In this document: piece by piece, positions 1 through 9,286 of the stretch
How the letters are laid out: each line of letters opens with the position of its first letter
How positions within the stretch are numbered: position 1 is the first letter of the stretch
The notes under the pieces: model-generated
Seen by the model: the letters and a program-made list of their open reading frames with translations, nothing else
Databases searched by the model: none
What the model was told of the DNA's origin: nothing
Translations under genes and position numbers: made by a program
Source of the DNA: Anderseniella sp.
GTDB lineage: Bacteria > Pseudomonadota > Alphaproteobacteria > Rhizobiales > Aestuariivirgaceae
Direction of reading: 5' to 3'
Assembly (NCBI GenBank): GCA_030626025.1
Contig: DAOUPT010000024.1
Span: forward strand, 1-47,985
Length of the DNA stretch: 47,985 nt

Positions 1-262
1 TTGCAGCTTGTGGTGCCACTGGCATTTTTGGTGCCATTGGTGCCGGAGCAGCAACTTCCTGTCTGGCTGGCAATTCAGCATTCTCAGCCTGTTCCAGTGA
101 GGGTTCACGGGTAGGTTCTGCAAACATTTCCGGTTGGGCCGCTGTAGCAACCTCTGCCTCGGGTGCTGTTGTCAGCTGAACAGGAGCTGTCGCAACTTCC
201 CCCGGCTGAACAACTGGCTGCGAAGTTGGCGGGTTCAAACCACTATCAGAGCCTGAATATCC
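1..262 (-). other. Open in-frame continuation of ftsZ beyond its stop (C-terminal linker)
   Basis: Reading on in the ftsZ frame past the TAA at 263-265, 87 codons stay open to the window edge. The encoded stretch starts GYSGSDSGLNPP and is rich in Pro, Gln, Glu, Ala and Val with almost no hydrophobic blocks. That is what the disordered linker of a long alphaproteobacterial FtsZ looks like. The conserved C-terminal peptide, which binds FtsA and other partners, would lie beyond position 1. It is either a severed 3' part of ftsZ, or is translated by readthrough, or the stop is a sequence error. There is no good start codon context of its own. Confidence 0.7.
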
Positions 263-1306
263 TTATACAGACCGGGTCGCATCACCATCCAGATCAATGC
301 CATCCAGATCACCAACTTCCATTTCTTCTTCAGCAAGTCCGGTTGCCACAACCGATACCCGCATGGTGCCTTCAAGAGTTTCATCAAATGTAGCACCAAG
401 AATAATATTAGCAGCAGGATCAACTTCTTCGCGAATCCGCGTTGCTGCTTCATCAACTTCATAAAGTGTCAGATCGTTACCGCCGCTGATCGAAATCAAA
501 AGACCACGTGCACCGCGCATTGAAACATCATCAAGCAACGGATTGGCAATGGCTGCTTCTGCCGCCTCAATAGCCCGTTTTTCACCGCTTGCTTCACCGG
601 TTCCCATCATCGCTTTGCCCATTTCAGACATAATGGCGCGCACATCGGCAAAGTCCAGATTGATCAAACCTTCCTTGGTCATCAATTCAGTAATGCTGGC
701 AACACCAGAATAAAGCACCTGATCAGCCATCGCAAAGGCCGCTGAGAAGGTGGTTTTTTCATTAGCCACCCGGAACAGATTCTGGTTTGGAATGACAATC
801 AGTGTATCAACATGCTCTGTCAGCTGTTCAATACCGCGTTCGGCGGTTGCCATCCGGCGCTGACCTTCAAAATGAAACGGTTTGGTGACCACACCAACCG
901 TTAAAATACCTTGCTCTTTGGCAGCCCGGGCAATAACCGGGGCAGCACCTGTACCGGTACCCCCGCCCATACCAGCTGTCACAAACACCATGTGGGCGCC
1001 AGCCAGTTGATCCATAATTTCCGGCAACGCTTCTTCAGCTGCCCCTGCACCAACTTGTGGTTGCGAACCTGCGCCAAGCCCTTGCGTCAGCGCATTTCCC
1101 ATCTGAATACGTCGTTCAGAACAACTTTGCGACAAAGCCTGGGCATCGGTGTTTGCGACCACAAACTCAACACCTTCCAATCGGCTTTCTATCATATTAT
1201 TTACAGCATTTCCACCGGCACCGCCGACACCGAAAACAGTAATGCGTGGTTTAAGTTCTGCCAGATTTGGTACAGTCAGATTAATTGTCATTGGTTCTAA
1301 GTCCAT
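263..1306 (-). CDS. ftsZ: Cell division protein FtsZ (GTPase core; ends early at an in-frame TAA)
   Basis: FtsZ is the tubulin-like GTPase that forms the cytoplasmic Z-ring. Visible motifs are [10 protein letters not shown] near residue 26, the GTP signature [10 protein letters not shown], and the T7 loop NLDFADV, which supplies the catalytic Asp for the neighbouring subunit. I chose the ATG at 1306 because GGGGA lies 8 bases upstream; MTINL at 1291 lacks a ribosome site. The product is 347 residues and stops about 25 residues after the core. Alphaproteobacterial FtsZ proteins of dcw clusters are normally much longer, and the same frame is open for 87 more codons. The family call is secure. 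Whether the short product is real, read through, or an artefact is open. Confidence 0.93.
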   Translation of the reverse strand: MDLEPMTINLTVPNLAELKPRITVFGVGGAGGNAVNNMIESRLEGVEFVVANTDAQALSQSCSERRIQMGNALTQGLGAGSQPQVGAGAAEEALPEIMDQLAGAHMVFVTAGMGGGTGTGAAPVIARAAKEQGILTVGVVTKPFHFEGQRRMATAERGIEQLTEHVDTLIVIPNQNLFRVANEKTTFSAAFAMADQVLYSGVASITELMTKEGLINLDFADVRAIMSEMGKAMMGTGEASGEKRAIEAAEAAIANPLLDDVSMRGARGLLISISGGNDLTLYEVDEAATRIREEVDPAANIILGATFDETLEGTMRVSVVATGLAEEEMEVGDLDGIDLDGDATRSV

Positions 1307-1464
1307 GAAGTTGTTCCCCGAACCCCATAATGGTTTCTCAATTGATAACAATTCGTTAACAGGACATTACTTTACCAGATAACTTTTGAATCAAATTGAA
1401 CCGTGTCAGCAAAAACAAGATGATCCTTATTAACAATAATTAACCATAACCAGCTGATAAATAG

Positions 1465-1496
1465 AAAAAAAGCGGCAATCACCTATTGGAATTGCC
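1465..1496 (-). terminator. Rho-independent terminator after ftsA
   Basis: On the minus strand the arms GGCAAT and ATTGCC (1491-1496 and 1474-1479) enclose an 11-base loop and are followed by GC and a run of seven T. A second small hairpin (GGACC, TGAA loop, GGTCC) lies between it and the ftsA stop. The position implies that the long dcw transcript ends here and that ftsZ is transcribed from its own promoter in the AT-rich stretch 1307-1464. Confidence 0.75.
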
Positions 1497-1536
1497 ACCT
1501 TTCTTCCGGGACCTTCAGGTCCGCCGCATAAATCTT

Positions 1537-2853
1537 TTAAAAGCTTTCCTTAATCCACCGGCCCACCCGGTTAAGATAACGGGTTGATTTGACGGTCTCG
1601 CGACTGAACTCAAGCAGTTCGGTCATATGGTAGTCAGGATCAAGGGCATAGGACAGCAATCCAGTTGCCACTGAGAACGCTGGAGATTTGCTGGAATCCG
1701 GCAAACCTGAAAAACCAACCGGGCTGGCCATGCGAATATTGCGTGACATAATCTGCCCCGCTGCTTCACGCATACCAGTGAGCTGGCTGGCACCACCGCA
1801 CAACACCATCTGCCGCCCCATCTTGTTCGCTACCGGTGATTGCTCCAGCCGGTCCCGAACAATTTCAAATATCTCTTCAAGCCGTGGCCGGATAATACCG
1901 GTCAGCATTGAACGGGGCACCTGATTGATCGCATCGACCCCGCGTTCGCCCAACACCGGTACAGAAATCATTTCCCGGTCATCATAAATCGATGGCAAAG
2001 CACTGCCATATAGGGTTTTCATCCGCTCGGCATGAGCAATGGTGGTCGACAACCCGCGGGCCAGATCCTTGGTGACGTGATGGCCGCCAATCGGCAACAC
2101 ATCGCCATAAACAAGATTCCCGTCATAAAAAACCGCCACCGAGGTGGTCGCCCCACCCATATCAATCAGCGTCGTGCCAAGCTCGATTTCATCACTGACC
2201 AGCACCGAACGACCAGCCGCATAAGGCGCAATCACAAACCCGGCGACACTCAAATGGCAGCGCTCGACAACCATCGCCAGATTATGCATTGCACCGGGCT
2301 CAACCAATACCGCATTGATATCAACCCCAAGCTTTGAACCATGCATGCCCAACGGATCGCGCACACCCCTGGCGTCATCAACACTGTAGTGCACAGCCGA
2401 AGCATGCAGCAAAACCTTACCCGCCGCACTGGCCTGACGCATTGCCTGACCAGTAACCGCACTAACATCACCCTGACCAATCACCTCACCGGCAACATCA
2501 ACTTTACTGCTGTAACTGATAGAATTGGGCAGGCCACCAGCGATACTCACATAGACTTCAGCGATAGAAACCTGGGCCATACGCTCGGCCGCATCAACCG
2601 CCAGACGGATCGAGCGTTCAGCCTCTTCGACATTGACCACAGCCCCGGCCCGAATACCGCGCGCGGCGTGATGTCCAACCCCGAGAATTTTGATTTTTGG
2701 GCCACTGACGCTATTACGTGATGGTGGTTCAACTTTGGCAATCAGGCAACACACTTTCGTGCTGCCTACATCAAGAGCAGCAATGATACCGGTTTTTTGA
2801 GGACCATTTCCCCGGCTGTGTGGCCGGGTCCCGTGCAAAGGAACAACATTCAT
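1537..2853 (-). CDS. ftsA: Cell division protein FtsA
   Basis: FtsA is an actin-like ATPase that tethers FtsZ filaments to the inner membrane and recruits later division proteins. The phosphate-1 loop ALDVGSTKV is at residues 26-34, LIDMGGATTS forms the second phosphate loop, and VLCGGASQL the adenosine region. The C-terminus (RVGRWIKESF) is a short amphipathic, basic and aromatic segment of the kind that inserts into the membrane. The frame is open to a TTG at 2934, but that would overlap ftsQ by 53 bases, so I take the ATG at 2851-2853 (438 residues), 28 bases after the ftsQ stop. The terminator downstream makes it the last gene of the long dcw transcript. Confidence 0.95.
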   Translation of the reverse strand: MNVVPLHGTRPHSRGNGPQKTGIIAALDVGSTKVCCLIAKVEPPSRNSVSGPKIKILGVGHHAARGIRAGAVVNVEEAERSIRLAVDAAERMAQVSIAEVYVSIAGGLPNSISYSSKVDVAGEVIGQGDVSAVTGQAMRQASAAGKVLLHASAVHYSVDDARGVRDPLGMHGSKLGVDINAVLVEPGAMHNLAMVVERCHLSVAGFVIAPYAAGRSVLVSDEIELGTTLIDMGGATTSVAVFYDGNLVYGDVLPIGGHHVTKDLARGLSTTIAHAERMKTLYGSALPSIYDDREMISVPVLGERGVDAINQVPRSMLTGIIRPRLEEIFEIVRDRLEQSPVANKMGRQMVLCGGASQLTGMREAAGQIMSRNIRMASPVGFSGLPDSSKSPAFSVATGLLSYALDPDYHMTELLEFSRETVKSTRYLNRVGRWIKESF

Positions 2854-2881
2854 ACGCTTTACTAACCCACTAACTCGCAAC

Positions 2882-3712
2882 TTACTTTTGCGAGACTTTA
2901 ATCCGTTTACTCTCGTCCCTGATTGGCGAAACAATTACACGATCACCAAATCTCAGATCAACCGATGCAACCGCTTTATCAAAAACACCCACATCGCTTT
3001 CCAACCTGTCCAGTCGCACCAGACTGCTGGCCAAACCTTTTTCCGGCAACATGACTTTCAGGCCACTTTTCAGATAAAGGTTCCAGCGCCGCCCGCCGAT
3101 ACGTCCGGCAGCAGCGATTTTTGATCTTAACCCGCGATGGGCTTCCATATGGTTAACAAGATCAAAAACTTTTTTATGAGCCCCCTCACCAGTCACCACA
3201 ATCAGGCCTTTTACCTCACCGGGCTCAATGCTGGTAAAGGCCGAACCAAATTTATCGATCACATAAAACTCACCATCGCGCTGCCAGATCGCAAACGGCA
3301 CCCGCTCGACAACATCAATCTCAAGCTGATTGGGATACACCCGCCGCACTTCAGCCTTTTTAACCCAATCAACCTTTTCAAGCGTTGCCCGCGCCTTGCC
3401 GGCATTAAAACCGATCAGCGAGTCATTGGGTAAAACCTTGATCGCCCGCAAGACACTGCTCGCCGACTGGCGTTTTAAACCGGCAATACGGATATCTTGT
3501 GCCGCATAGCCAAATTGTCCGGCCAGCCGCCCCTGAACATTAAACAACAGGCTGTTTGGATCGGTGATGTGACCACCGGTCGTAATCCCGTAAAACACAG
3601 TTGCAAAAACCGCTCCGACAGAAAAACTGCGCGCGCCGATCCGCCAAACCAGTGACACATCCTTTTTGCCGATTTTATTTGCGGTTTTTTTAAATCGATT
3701 TTTTTTAGCCAT
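2882..3712 (-). CDS. ftsQ: Cell division protein FtsQ
   Basis: This is a bitopic inner-membrane division protein that links cytoplasmic and periplasmic divisome parts with FtsL and FtsB. It has a basic cytoplasmic tail (residues 1-25, many Lys/Arg), one membrane segment around 27-48, a POTRA domain around 70-140 (DIRIAGLKR to PNQLEIDVVERVPFA), and a C-terminal FtsQ domain. At 276 residues the length is normal for alphaproteobacteria. The ddl stop lies 14 bases upstream. The position between ddl and ftsA is canonical. Confidence 0.95.
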   Translation of the reverse strand: MAKKNRFKKTANKIGKKDVSLVWRIGARSFSVGAVFATVFYGITTGGHITDPNSLLFNVQGRLAGQFGYAAQDIRIAGLKRQSASSVLRAIKVLPNDSLIGFNAGKARATLEKVDWVKKAEVRRVYPNQLEIDVVERVPFAIWQRDGEFYVIDKFGSAFTSIEPGEVKGLIVVTGEGAHKKVFDLVNHMEAHRGLRSKIAAAGRIGGRRWNLYLKSGLKVMLPEKGLASSLVRLDRLESDVGVFDKAVASVDLRFGDRVIVSPIRDESKRIKVSQK

Positions 3713-3726
3713 TTTCGCGCTCCAGC

Positions 3727-4683
3727 CTATCGGTTTAATGATGCATCCTGCACCATCCAGTGAGCCAGCTCGGAAAAATTGTGCCCGGCATGTTCGGCTA
3801 GTTCAGGCACCAGCGATGTACCGGTCATACCCGGTTGGGTATTGACCTCCAGCAGTATAAGCTCCCCGTTTTCTCCGGCTGTTTCATCAAATCTGAAATC
3901 AGCCCGCGATACTCCTCTACACCCCAATGCACTGTGGGCCATCAGTGAATATTGTTGAATCTCACGATAGACCTTTGGCGGTATTGTAGCGGGAAGGACA
4001 TGCTCGGAAGCCCCTTCTTCATACTTGGCCTTGTAATCATAAAAACCCAGTAACGGCATAATCTCGGTCACCCCCAGAGCCACTTCACCAAGCACGGCAC
4101 AGGTCAGTTCAAGACCGGGAATAAACCGCTCAAGCATGACAAAATCGCCGTAAAGATCACGTTCCTGCAACAGATTTTCCGGTGGCGCATTGCTGCCATG
4201 GGTAACCACATGAACCCCGACACTGGAGCCTTCAGACACCGGTTTGATAACATAAGGCAATTCCATTTTATGCATGACGGCAGCTTCCTCAATCGCCACC
4301 ATTTCGCTCTCGGCAACAGGGATGCCGGCATCACGAAATATTGCCTTTGAGCGCTGCTTGTCCATTGCCAGCGCCGATGCCAAAACGCCTGAATGAGTAT
4401 AGGCGATGTTCAGCGTTTCAAGAATACCCTGGACATTGCCATCTTCACCCCATTTGCCATGCAAGGCATTAAACGCCACATCAGGTCGTAAATCAGACAG
4501 CACCTCGGAAATATCGGGTTTGACATCAATCTGCGTCACCCGGTAACCGGCTTCTTCCAGCGCTTTGGTACAGGCACGGCCAGTGCTTAGGCTCACCTCG
4601 CGCTCCTTTGACCAGCCCCCCATAAGCACCGCAACATGGGTGTTTGCCGGGCGGCGTTTATCAAATTCGTGATCAAATCCCAT
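3727..4683 (-). CDS. ddl: D-alanine--D-alanine ligase
   Basis: Ddl is a cytoplasmic ATP-grasp enzyme joining two D-Ala molecules for the UDP-MurNAc-pentapeptide. The N-terminal motif [19 protein letters not shown] is near residue 17, with the nucleotide loop [11 protein letters not shown] in the middle. The C-terminal metal and substrate motif EVNTQPGMT is followed by [11 protein letters not shown]. Length is 318, typical of the DdlB type. Its start overlaps the end of murB by 11 bases, so the two are probably translationally coupled. Confidence 0.95.
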   Translation of the reverse strand: MGFDHEFDKRRPANTHVAVLMGGWSKEREVSLSTGRACTKALEEAGYRVTQIDVKPDISEVLSDLRPDVAFNALHGKWGEDGNVQGILETLNIAYTHSGVLASALAMDKQRSKAIFRDAGIPVAESEMVAIEEAAVMHKMELPYVIKPVSEGSSVGVHVVTHGSNAPPENLLQERDLYGDFVMLERFIPGLELTCAVLGEVALGVTEIMPLLGFYDYKAKYEEGASEHVLPATIPPKVYREIQQYSLMAHSALGCRGVSRADFRFDETAGENGELILLEVNTQPGMTGTSLVPELAEHAGHNFSELAHWMVQDASLNR

Positions 4684-5602
4684 CTTCGTCTACTCCAATT
4701 CGCCTAATCTCCCAATCAAGTTCAACACCAGATGTTTCCTTGACCCGTGATCTTACTTTTTCGCCCAGATTTTCGATGTCAGCTGCACTGGCATCACCTT
4801 GATTGATCAGAAAATTACAATGCAATTCCGAAACCTGAGCCCCACCAATTTTGGCCCCGCGCATACCAGCCGCATCAATCAGTTCCCACGACTTGCCACC
4901 TGCAGGGTTTTTAAACGTCGACCCGCCGGTCCGGCTCTTGATCGGTTGGGCACTCTCACGCAGTTCGGTGATTTTTTCCATCTGGGCCTGAATATCATCA
5001 GCCTTGCCCGGCCTGCCCTGAAACAGCGCCTGCGTGTAAATCAAATCACGCGGAGCGCCCGAATACCGGTAAGCAAATTTCATGTCTGCATTTGAAAGCA
5101 CGTGAACATTTCCTTTGCGATCAACCGCCCGTGCCTCAACCAGCACATCTTTTGTTTCGCCCCCATGCGCCCCGGCGTTCATCCGCAAGGCACCACCTAT
5201 AGTGCCGGGGATACCTCTAAAAAAGGTTAACCCATCTATAAGATTTTCAAGGGCAAAGCGCGCCAGACGGATATCGGGCACCGCCGTTCCACACCGTATT
5301 TTGTCCACACCCTCAACAGCCAGATCAGCAAACCCGCGCCCAAGACGAATGATCACCCCGGCCACGCCGCCATCACGGACCAAAAGGTTAGAGCCAACCC
5401 CGACCGTATAGACCGGAATATCGTCATCCAGTTTTTGTAAAAACCGCACCAGATCAGCCTCATCAGCCGGTGTAAACAAAACCTCAGCCGGCCCGCCAAC
5501 CCGAAACCATGTCAAGCCGCTCATCAGCGCATTGGCCTTTAAACGCCCTTCAACCGGCGGCATGCGTTTCAGCAGTTTTTCACCATCAATTTTTGTCATC
5601 AA
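4673..5602 (-). CDS. murB: UDP-N-acetylenolpyruvoylglucosamine reductase MurB
   Basis: MurB is an FAD- and NADPH-dependent cytoplasmic enzyme that reduces the enolpyruvyl group to give UDP-MurNAc. The FAD-binding part shows [23 protein letters not shown] and [27 protein letters not shown] carries the catalytic Ser, and the C-terminal [15 protein letters not shown] segment closes the domain. Length is 309. It lies between murC and ddl, with only nine bases to the murC stop. Two ATGs are adjacent at the start (MMTK); either could be used. Confidence 0.95.
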   Translation of the reverse strand: MMTKIDGEKLLKRMPPVEGRLKANALMSGLTWFRVGGPAEVLFTPADEADLVRFLQKLDDDIPVYTVGVGSNLLVRDGGVAGVIIRLGRGFADLAVEGVDKIRCGTAVPDIRLARFALENLIDGLTFFRGIPGTIGGALRMNAGAHGGETKDVLVEARAVDRKGNVHVLSNADMKFAYRYSGAPRDLIYTQALFQGRPGKADDIQAQMEKITELRESAQPIKSRTGGSTFKNPAGGKSWELIDAAGMRGAKIGGAQVSELHCNFLINQGDASAADIENLGEKVRSRVKETSGVELDWEIRRIGVDEDGI

Positions 5603-5611
5603 ACAGCCACC

Positions 5612-7015
5612 TCAATCAAATGCCGCAAGCTGCTCGGGCAGATCGTTGGCCCAGGCCGAAATTGATCCAGCCCCAAGACACAAGACAATATCGCCCTTGT
5701 TTGCAATGCTGCGCACCGCCGGGGCCAGTTCGTCCGGCCCTTCTATGGTCAGCACATGGCGATGCCCGCGAGCCCGCAAACCTTCAGCCAAACCATTGTG
5801 ATCAAACCCTTCAATCAAAGTTTCGCCCGCTTCAAAAACCGGCGCAACAATCACCGTATCGGCATCATTAAAACAGCTACAAAACTCATCAAACAAATCG
5901 CGCAACCGCGTATAGCGATGCGGTTGCACCACAGCAATCACCTTGTTTTTGGTCACATTACGGGCTGCACCCAACACCGACTTGATCTCCACCGGGTGGT
6001 GACCATAATCATCATAAACCGTAACCCCTTTATTGCTGCCGGTTTTGGTAAAGCGCCGTTTGACCCCGGCAAACTTTTTAAGACCCTCGTAAATCACTTC
6101 ATCGCTTGCCCCAAGTTCCATACACACCGCAATGGCCGCTGTCGCATTCATCACATTGTATTCACCCGGCATGGTCAACACCAGATCATCAACAACCCGG
6201 CTTTCTCCGGTCCGGCGATTGTGAACTTCGAGTGAAAAATGACTATTGCCATTGTTATAGGTCAGGTCAATCACCCGCACATCAGCCTGGGCACTATTGC
6301 CGTAAGTAATGACCCGGCGATCACGAACCTGCCCGATCAGTGCCTGCACCTCAGGGTGATCAACGCACATCACCGCAAACCCGTAAAACGGAATATTCTC
6401 AACGAACGACTTAAACGCCGCTTTTGCCGCATCAAAAGTTCCATAGTGATCAAGGTGTTCAGGATCGATATTGGTCACAATCGCCACATCGGCAGGAAGC
6501 TTGACAAAAGTACCATCAGATTCATCTGACTCAACCACCATCCACTCACCCTTGCCAAGCCGGGCATTGGTGCCATAGGCATTGATAATGCCGCCATTGA
6601 TCACCGTTGGATCAAACCCGCCAGCATCCAGCAAGGCAGCTACCATCGACGTAGTGGTGGTTTTGCCATGGGTACCGGCCACCGCGATACATGATTTAAA
6701 CCGCATCAGTTCAGCCAGCATCTCGGCCCGTCGCACCACCGGTAAAAACCGCGCCCGCGCTTCAACCACTTCCGGGTTGTCATCTTTGACAGCAGAGGAA
6801 ACCACAACAACCTGTGCTTCTGCAACATTTTCAGGCTTATGGCCGATATGCACCGTAATATCGTGCTGACGCAAACGTGCCACATTATAGTTTTCAGAAA
6901 TGTCTGAACCCTGCACCTGATAGCCAAGTTCTTTCATCACCTCTGCAATGCCGCTCATTCCAATACCGCCAATTCCAACAAAATGGATCGGTCCGGTGTC
7001 CTGTGGCAATTTCAT
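5612..7015 (-). CDS. murC: UDP-N-acetylmuramate--L-alanine ligase MurC
   Basis: MurC is the first Mur ligase, adding L-Ala to UDP-MurNAc with ATP. The N-terminal Rossmann motif [11 protein letters not shown] is at residues 13-23, the P-loop [10 protein letters not shown] near residue 113, followed by ESDESDGTF and the [11 protein letters not shown] segment. The C-terminal domain has [10 protein letters not shown] and VVQPHRYTR. At 467 residues it is full length. The murG stop codon lies directly upstream without a gap, which suggests coupled translation. Confidence 0.96.
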   Translation of the reverse strand: MKLPQDTGPIHFVGIGGIGMSGIAEVMKELGYQVQGSDISENYNVARLRQHDITVHIGHKPENVAEAQVVVVSSAVKDDNPEVVEARARFLPVVRRAEMLAELMRFKSCIAVAGTHGKTTTTSMVAALLDAGGFDPTVINGGIINAYGTNARLGKGEWMVVESDESDGTFVKLPADVAIVTNIDPEHLDHYGTFDAAKAAFKSFVENIPFYGFAVMCVDHPEVQALIGQVRDRRVITYGNSAQADVRVIDLTYNNGNSHFSLEVHNRRTGESRVVDDLVLTMPGEYNVMNATAAIAVCMELGASDEVIYEGLKKFAGVKRRFTKTGSNKGVTVYDDYGHHPVEIKSVLGAARNVTKNKVIAVVQPHRYTRLRDLFDEFCSCFNDADTVIVAPVFEAGETLIEGFDHNGLAEGLRARGHRHVLTIEGPDELAPAVRSIANKGDIVLCLGAGSISAWANDLPEQLAAFD

Positions 7016-8140
7016 CTAAACAACTTTCCTGTTTTGAGTTTGTATAGTCGCCTCAACAAGGTCAGCAAGATTTTGCGCCGCATCAGGGTGTCCCTGAGCG
7101 CGCGCCGCCTCTGCCGCATTGTTAAGTTCATCTTCCTGATATCTTAGCCGGGTCAAAAACGCTGCAAACGCGCCCGGTTCAATTGTGTCCTGCGCCATAA
7201 TCCAACCGGCCCCGGCATTAGAGAAACTTTCAGCATTGCGCAACTGGTCATTATCAAGCGCATGAGGCAATGGCACCAAAACTGCCGGTCGGCCAATCAC
7301 CCCAAGCTCGGCAATGGTCGAAGCACCAGCCCGACCAATCACCAGATGAGCATCAGCTATACGCTTTGGCATATTGGCAAAAAATGCCTGCAACTCGAAC
7401 TTCAGTCCAAGTTTAGTGTAAACAGCCGTAACCTCTTCCAGATCTTCCGGGCGACATTGCTGCACCACCGACAGTTTTTTGGTGATGGCATCGGGTAATT
7501 CCCGAAAAACCTTCGGCATCATCTCGGAAAAGAACCGCGCGCCCTGACTGCCACCAAACACCAAAATTTTGAGCGTTTGCCGCGGTGTTGGTGCCGCAAA
7601 CTCACGACCAGCCGATTTCAAAACCAGATCCCGCACCGGATTACCGGTCATTACAACTTTCTCAGACAATGCTGCATCAAGATTAACGATTTTTGGAAAT
7701 GACGAGGCAATCTTGCTGACCTTTTTGGCCACAAACCGGTTAGCCCGTCCCATGACCGCATTTTGCTCATGAATGAGATTAACCACCCCTGCACGCTGCG
7801 CCGCAATCAACGGCGGCAAGGAAGGATAACCACCAAAGCCAACCACAGCGGCTGGCTTAACTCTTTCAAATACCGCACGGGCTTTTTTGTAACCCGACCA
7901 CAGGCGGAACAAACTTCCCGGCCAGGTCCACGGCTTGCGGATCAAAATGGTTGAAGATGGAATGACGTGAGTGTCCGCAGCAGGAAATTTCGAACCGTAA
8001 TCCCTGACCCGCTCATCACTCATCAAGTGCACCACAAAACCGCGACGCACCAACTCTTCTCCCAGCGCCTGAGCCGGAAACAAATGCCCGCCGGTGCCAC
8101 CGGCGGCCAAAACGATTAATCCTTTAGAGTGCTCTGTCAT
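7016..8140 (-). CDS. murG: Lipid II synthase MurG (GlcNAc transferase)
   Basis: MurG is a membrane-associated GT28 glycosyltransferase that transfers GlcNAc to lipid I on the cytoplasmic face. The first G-loop AAGGTGGHLFPA is at residues 12-23, the third G-loop FGGSQGARFF in the middle, and the UDP-GlcNAc site IGRAGASTIAELG in the C-terminal half. It has 374 residues. It abuts ftsW (8141), matching the physical link between lipid II synthesis and its polymerisation. Confidence 0.96.
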   Translation of the reverse strand: MTEHSKGLIVLAAGGTGGHLFPAQALGEELVRRGFVVHLMSDERVRDYGSKFPAADTHVIPSSTILIRKPWTWPGSLFRLWSGYKKARAVFERVKPAAVVGFGGYPSLPPLIAAQRAGVVNLIHEQNAVMGRANRFVAKKVSKIASSFPKIVNLDAALSEKVVMTGNPVRDLVLKSAGREFAAPTPRQTLKILVFGGSQGARFFSEMMPKVFRELPDAITKKLSVVQQCRPEDLEEVTAVYTKLGLKFELQAFFANMPKRIADAHLVIGRAGASTIAELGVIGRPAVLVPLPHALDNDQLRNAESFSNAGAGWIMAQDTIEPGAFAAFLTRLRYQEDELNNAAEAARAQGHPDAAQNLADLVEATIQTQNRKVV

Positions 8141-9286
8141 CTATGCCATCTGCGCCTGTAAATGCGGGGCCTGCACCCGAACCACCGGCCTTGTGCGGGT
8201 TAGCGCCAGCACCAGCCCCATAGCAAATGCCATGGTCAGCAACGAAGAACCACCATAAGAAATAAACGGCAGGGTCATGCCTTTGGCTGGCATCAGCGAA
8301 ACATTAACCGCCATATTGATGATCGCTTGAAACGAAAACACCGAAACCAGACCGGTCAGTGCCAGCGCGACGAAGCTGTCGCCTTCATTCATCGCAAACT
8401 TCAACACCCGAAAGACAATAAAAGCAATCAGCGCGATCAGCACCATGCAGGCCAGAAAGCCAAATTCCTCACCCACCACTGCAAAGATAAAATCCGTATG
8501 GGCATCGGGCAAACTGCGCTTGGCCGCCCCGCCACCAGGTCCAGTGCCAAACAACGCGCCATTCTCAAAAGCCCGCATCGCCATATCCACCTGAAAATTA
8601 TCACCGTCGCCGGGACTCAAAAACCGGTCAATCCGCGACGCCACATGAGAAAACGATTTGTAGGCAAACAGCGCTCCAGCCACCGCCAGACCAGCCAACC
8701 CGATAATGTATTTCCACGCAATGCCGTAAACCAGTAACAAAACGGCCCAAACCAAACAGACAAGAACCGTCTGCCCAAAGTCGGGTTGCAAAACCAACAA
8801 GCCAACGACCGCCACAAAAGCACTCCAGGCCAAAACCTGCCCCGGCATATCCGGTCGCCGCCGCCCCTCAGCCAGCAGCCATGCCGCGACAATGATAAAT
8901 GTCGGTTTAGCCAGTTCAGAAGGCTGGAAATTGAAAAACCCCAGATCAAGCCAGCGATGAGCCCCTTTAATTTCAGGCCCGAACAACAACGCTGCCCCCA
9001 TCAGGACCAATGCGGCAAGAAATCCATAAAACGCCACCCGCCGGACCAGTCGTACGTTGAAAAACGACACACCGACAAAAATGAAAACCGCCGGAATGAT
9101 GAAAATCAACTGGCGAATGAAAAAATGAAAATGCGGCAACCCCAACCGGTCCGCCACTGCCGGACTGCCAGCCAGCGAAAACAGAACCCCGATTGCCATC
9201 AACAGAAAAACCGCAAACATCAAAGGCAGGTCAATGGTATACCACCACCGCGCCAACAATCCCCGGTCTGAACGTGAAATTAACAT
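8141..9286 (-). CDS. ftsW: Septal peptidoglycan polymerase FtsW (SEDS)
   Basis: FtsW is a polytopic membrane glycosyltransferase of the SEDS family that polymerises lipid II at the septum together with FtsI. The sequence has about ten membrane segments, the motif FQPSELAKPT, the putative catalytic Asp in LQPDFGQT, and the family signature around LMPAKGMTLPFISYGGSS. It has 381 residues. The start ATG shares one base with the murD stop (TGATG). The partner transpeptidase ftsI is in the same operon at 14674. Confidence 0.96.
   Translation of the reverse strand: MLISRSDRGLLARWWYTIDLPLMFAVFLLMAIGVLFSLAGSPAVADRLGLPHFHFFIRQLIFIIPAVFIFVGVSFFNVRLVRRVAFYGFLAALVLMGAALLFGPEIKGAHRWLDLGFFNFQPSELAKPTFIIVAAWLLAEGRRRPDMPGQVLAWSAFVAVVGLLVLQPDFGQTVLVCLVWAVLLLVYGIAWKYIIGLAGLAVAGALFAYKSFSHVASRIDRFLSPGDGDNFQVDMAMRAFENGALFGTGPGGGAAKRSLPDAHTDFIFAVVGEEFGFLACMVLIALIAFIVFRVLKFAMNEGDSFVALALTGLVSVFSFQAIINMAVNVSLMPAKGMTLPFISYGGSSLLTMAFAMGLVLALTRTRPVVRVQAPHLQAQMA

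Noticed and set aside
1430-1444. A CtrA-like site upstream of ftsZ (two TTAA half-sites)
   Set aside because: The half-sites are separated by six bases, not the seven of the CtrA consensus, in a generally AT-rich stretch.
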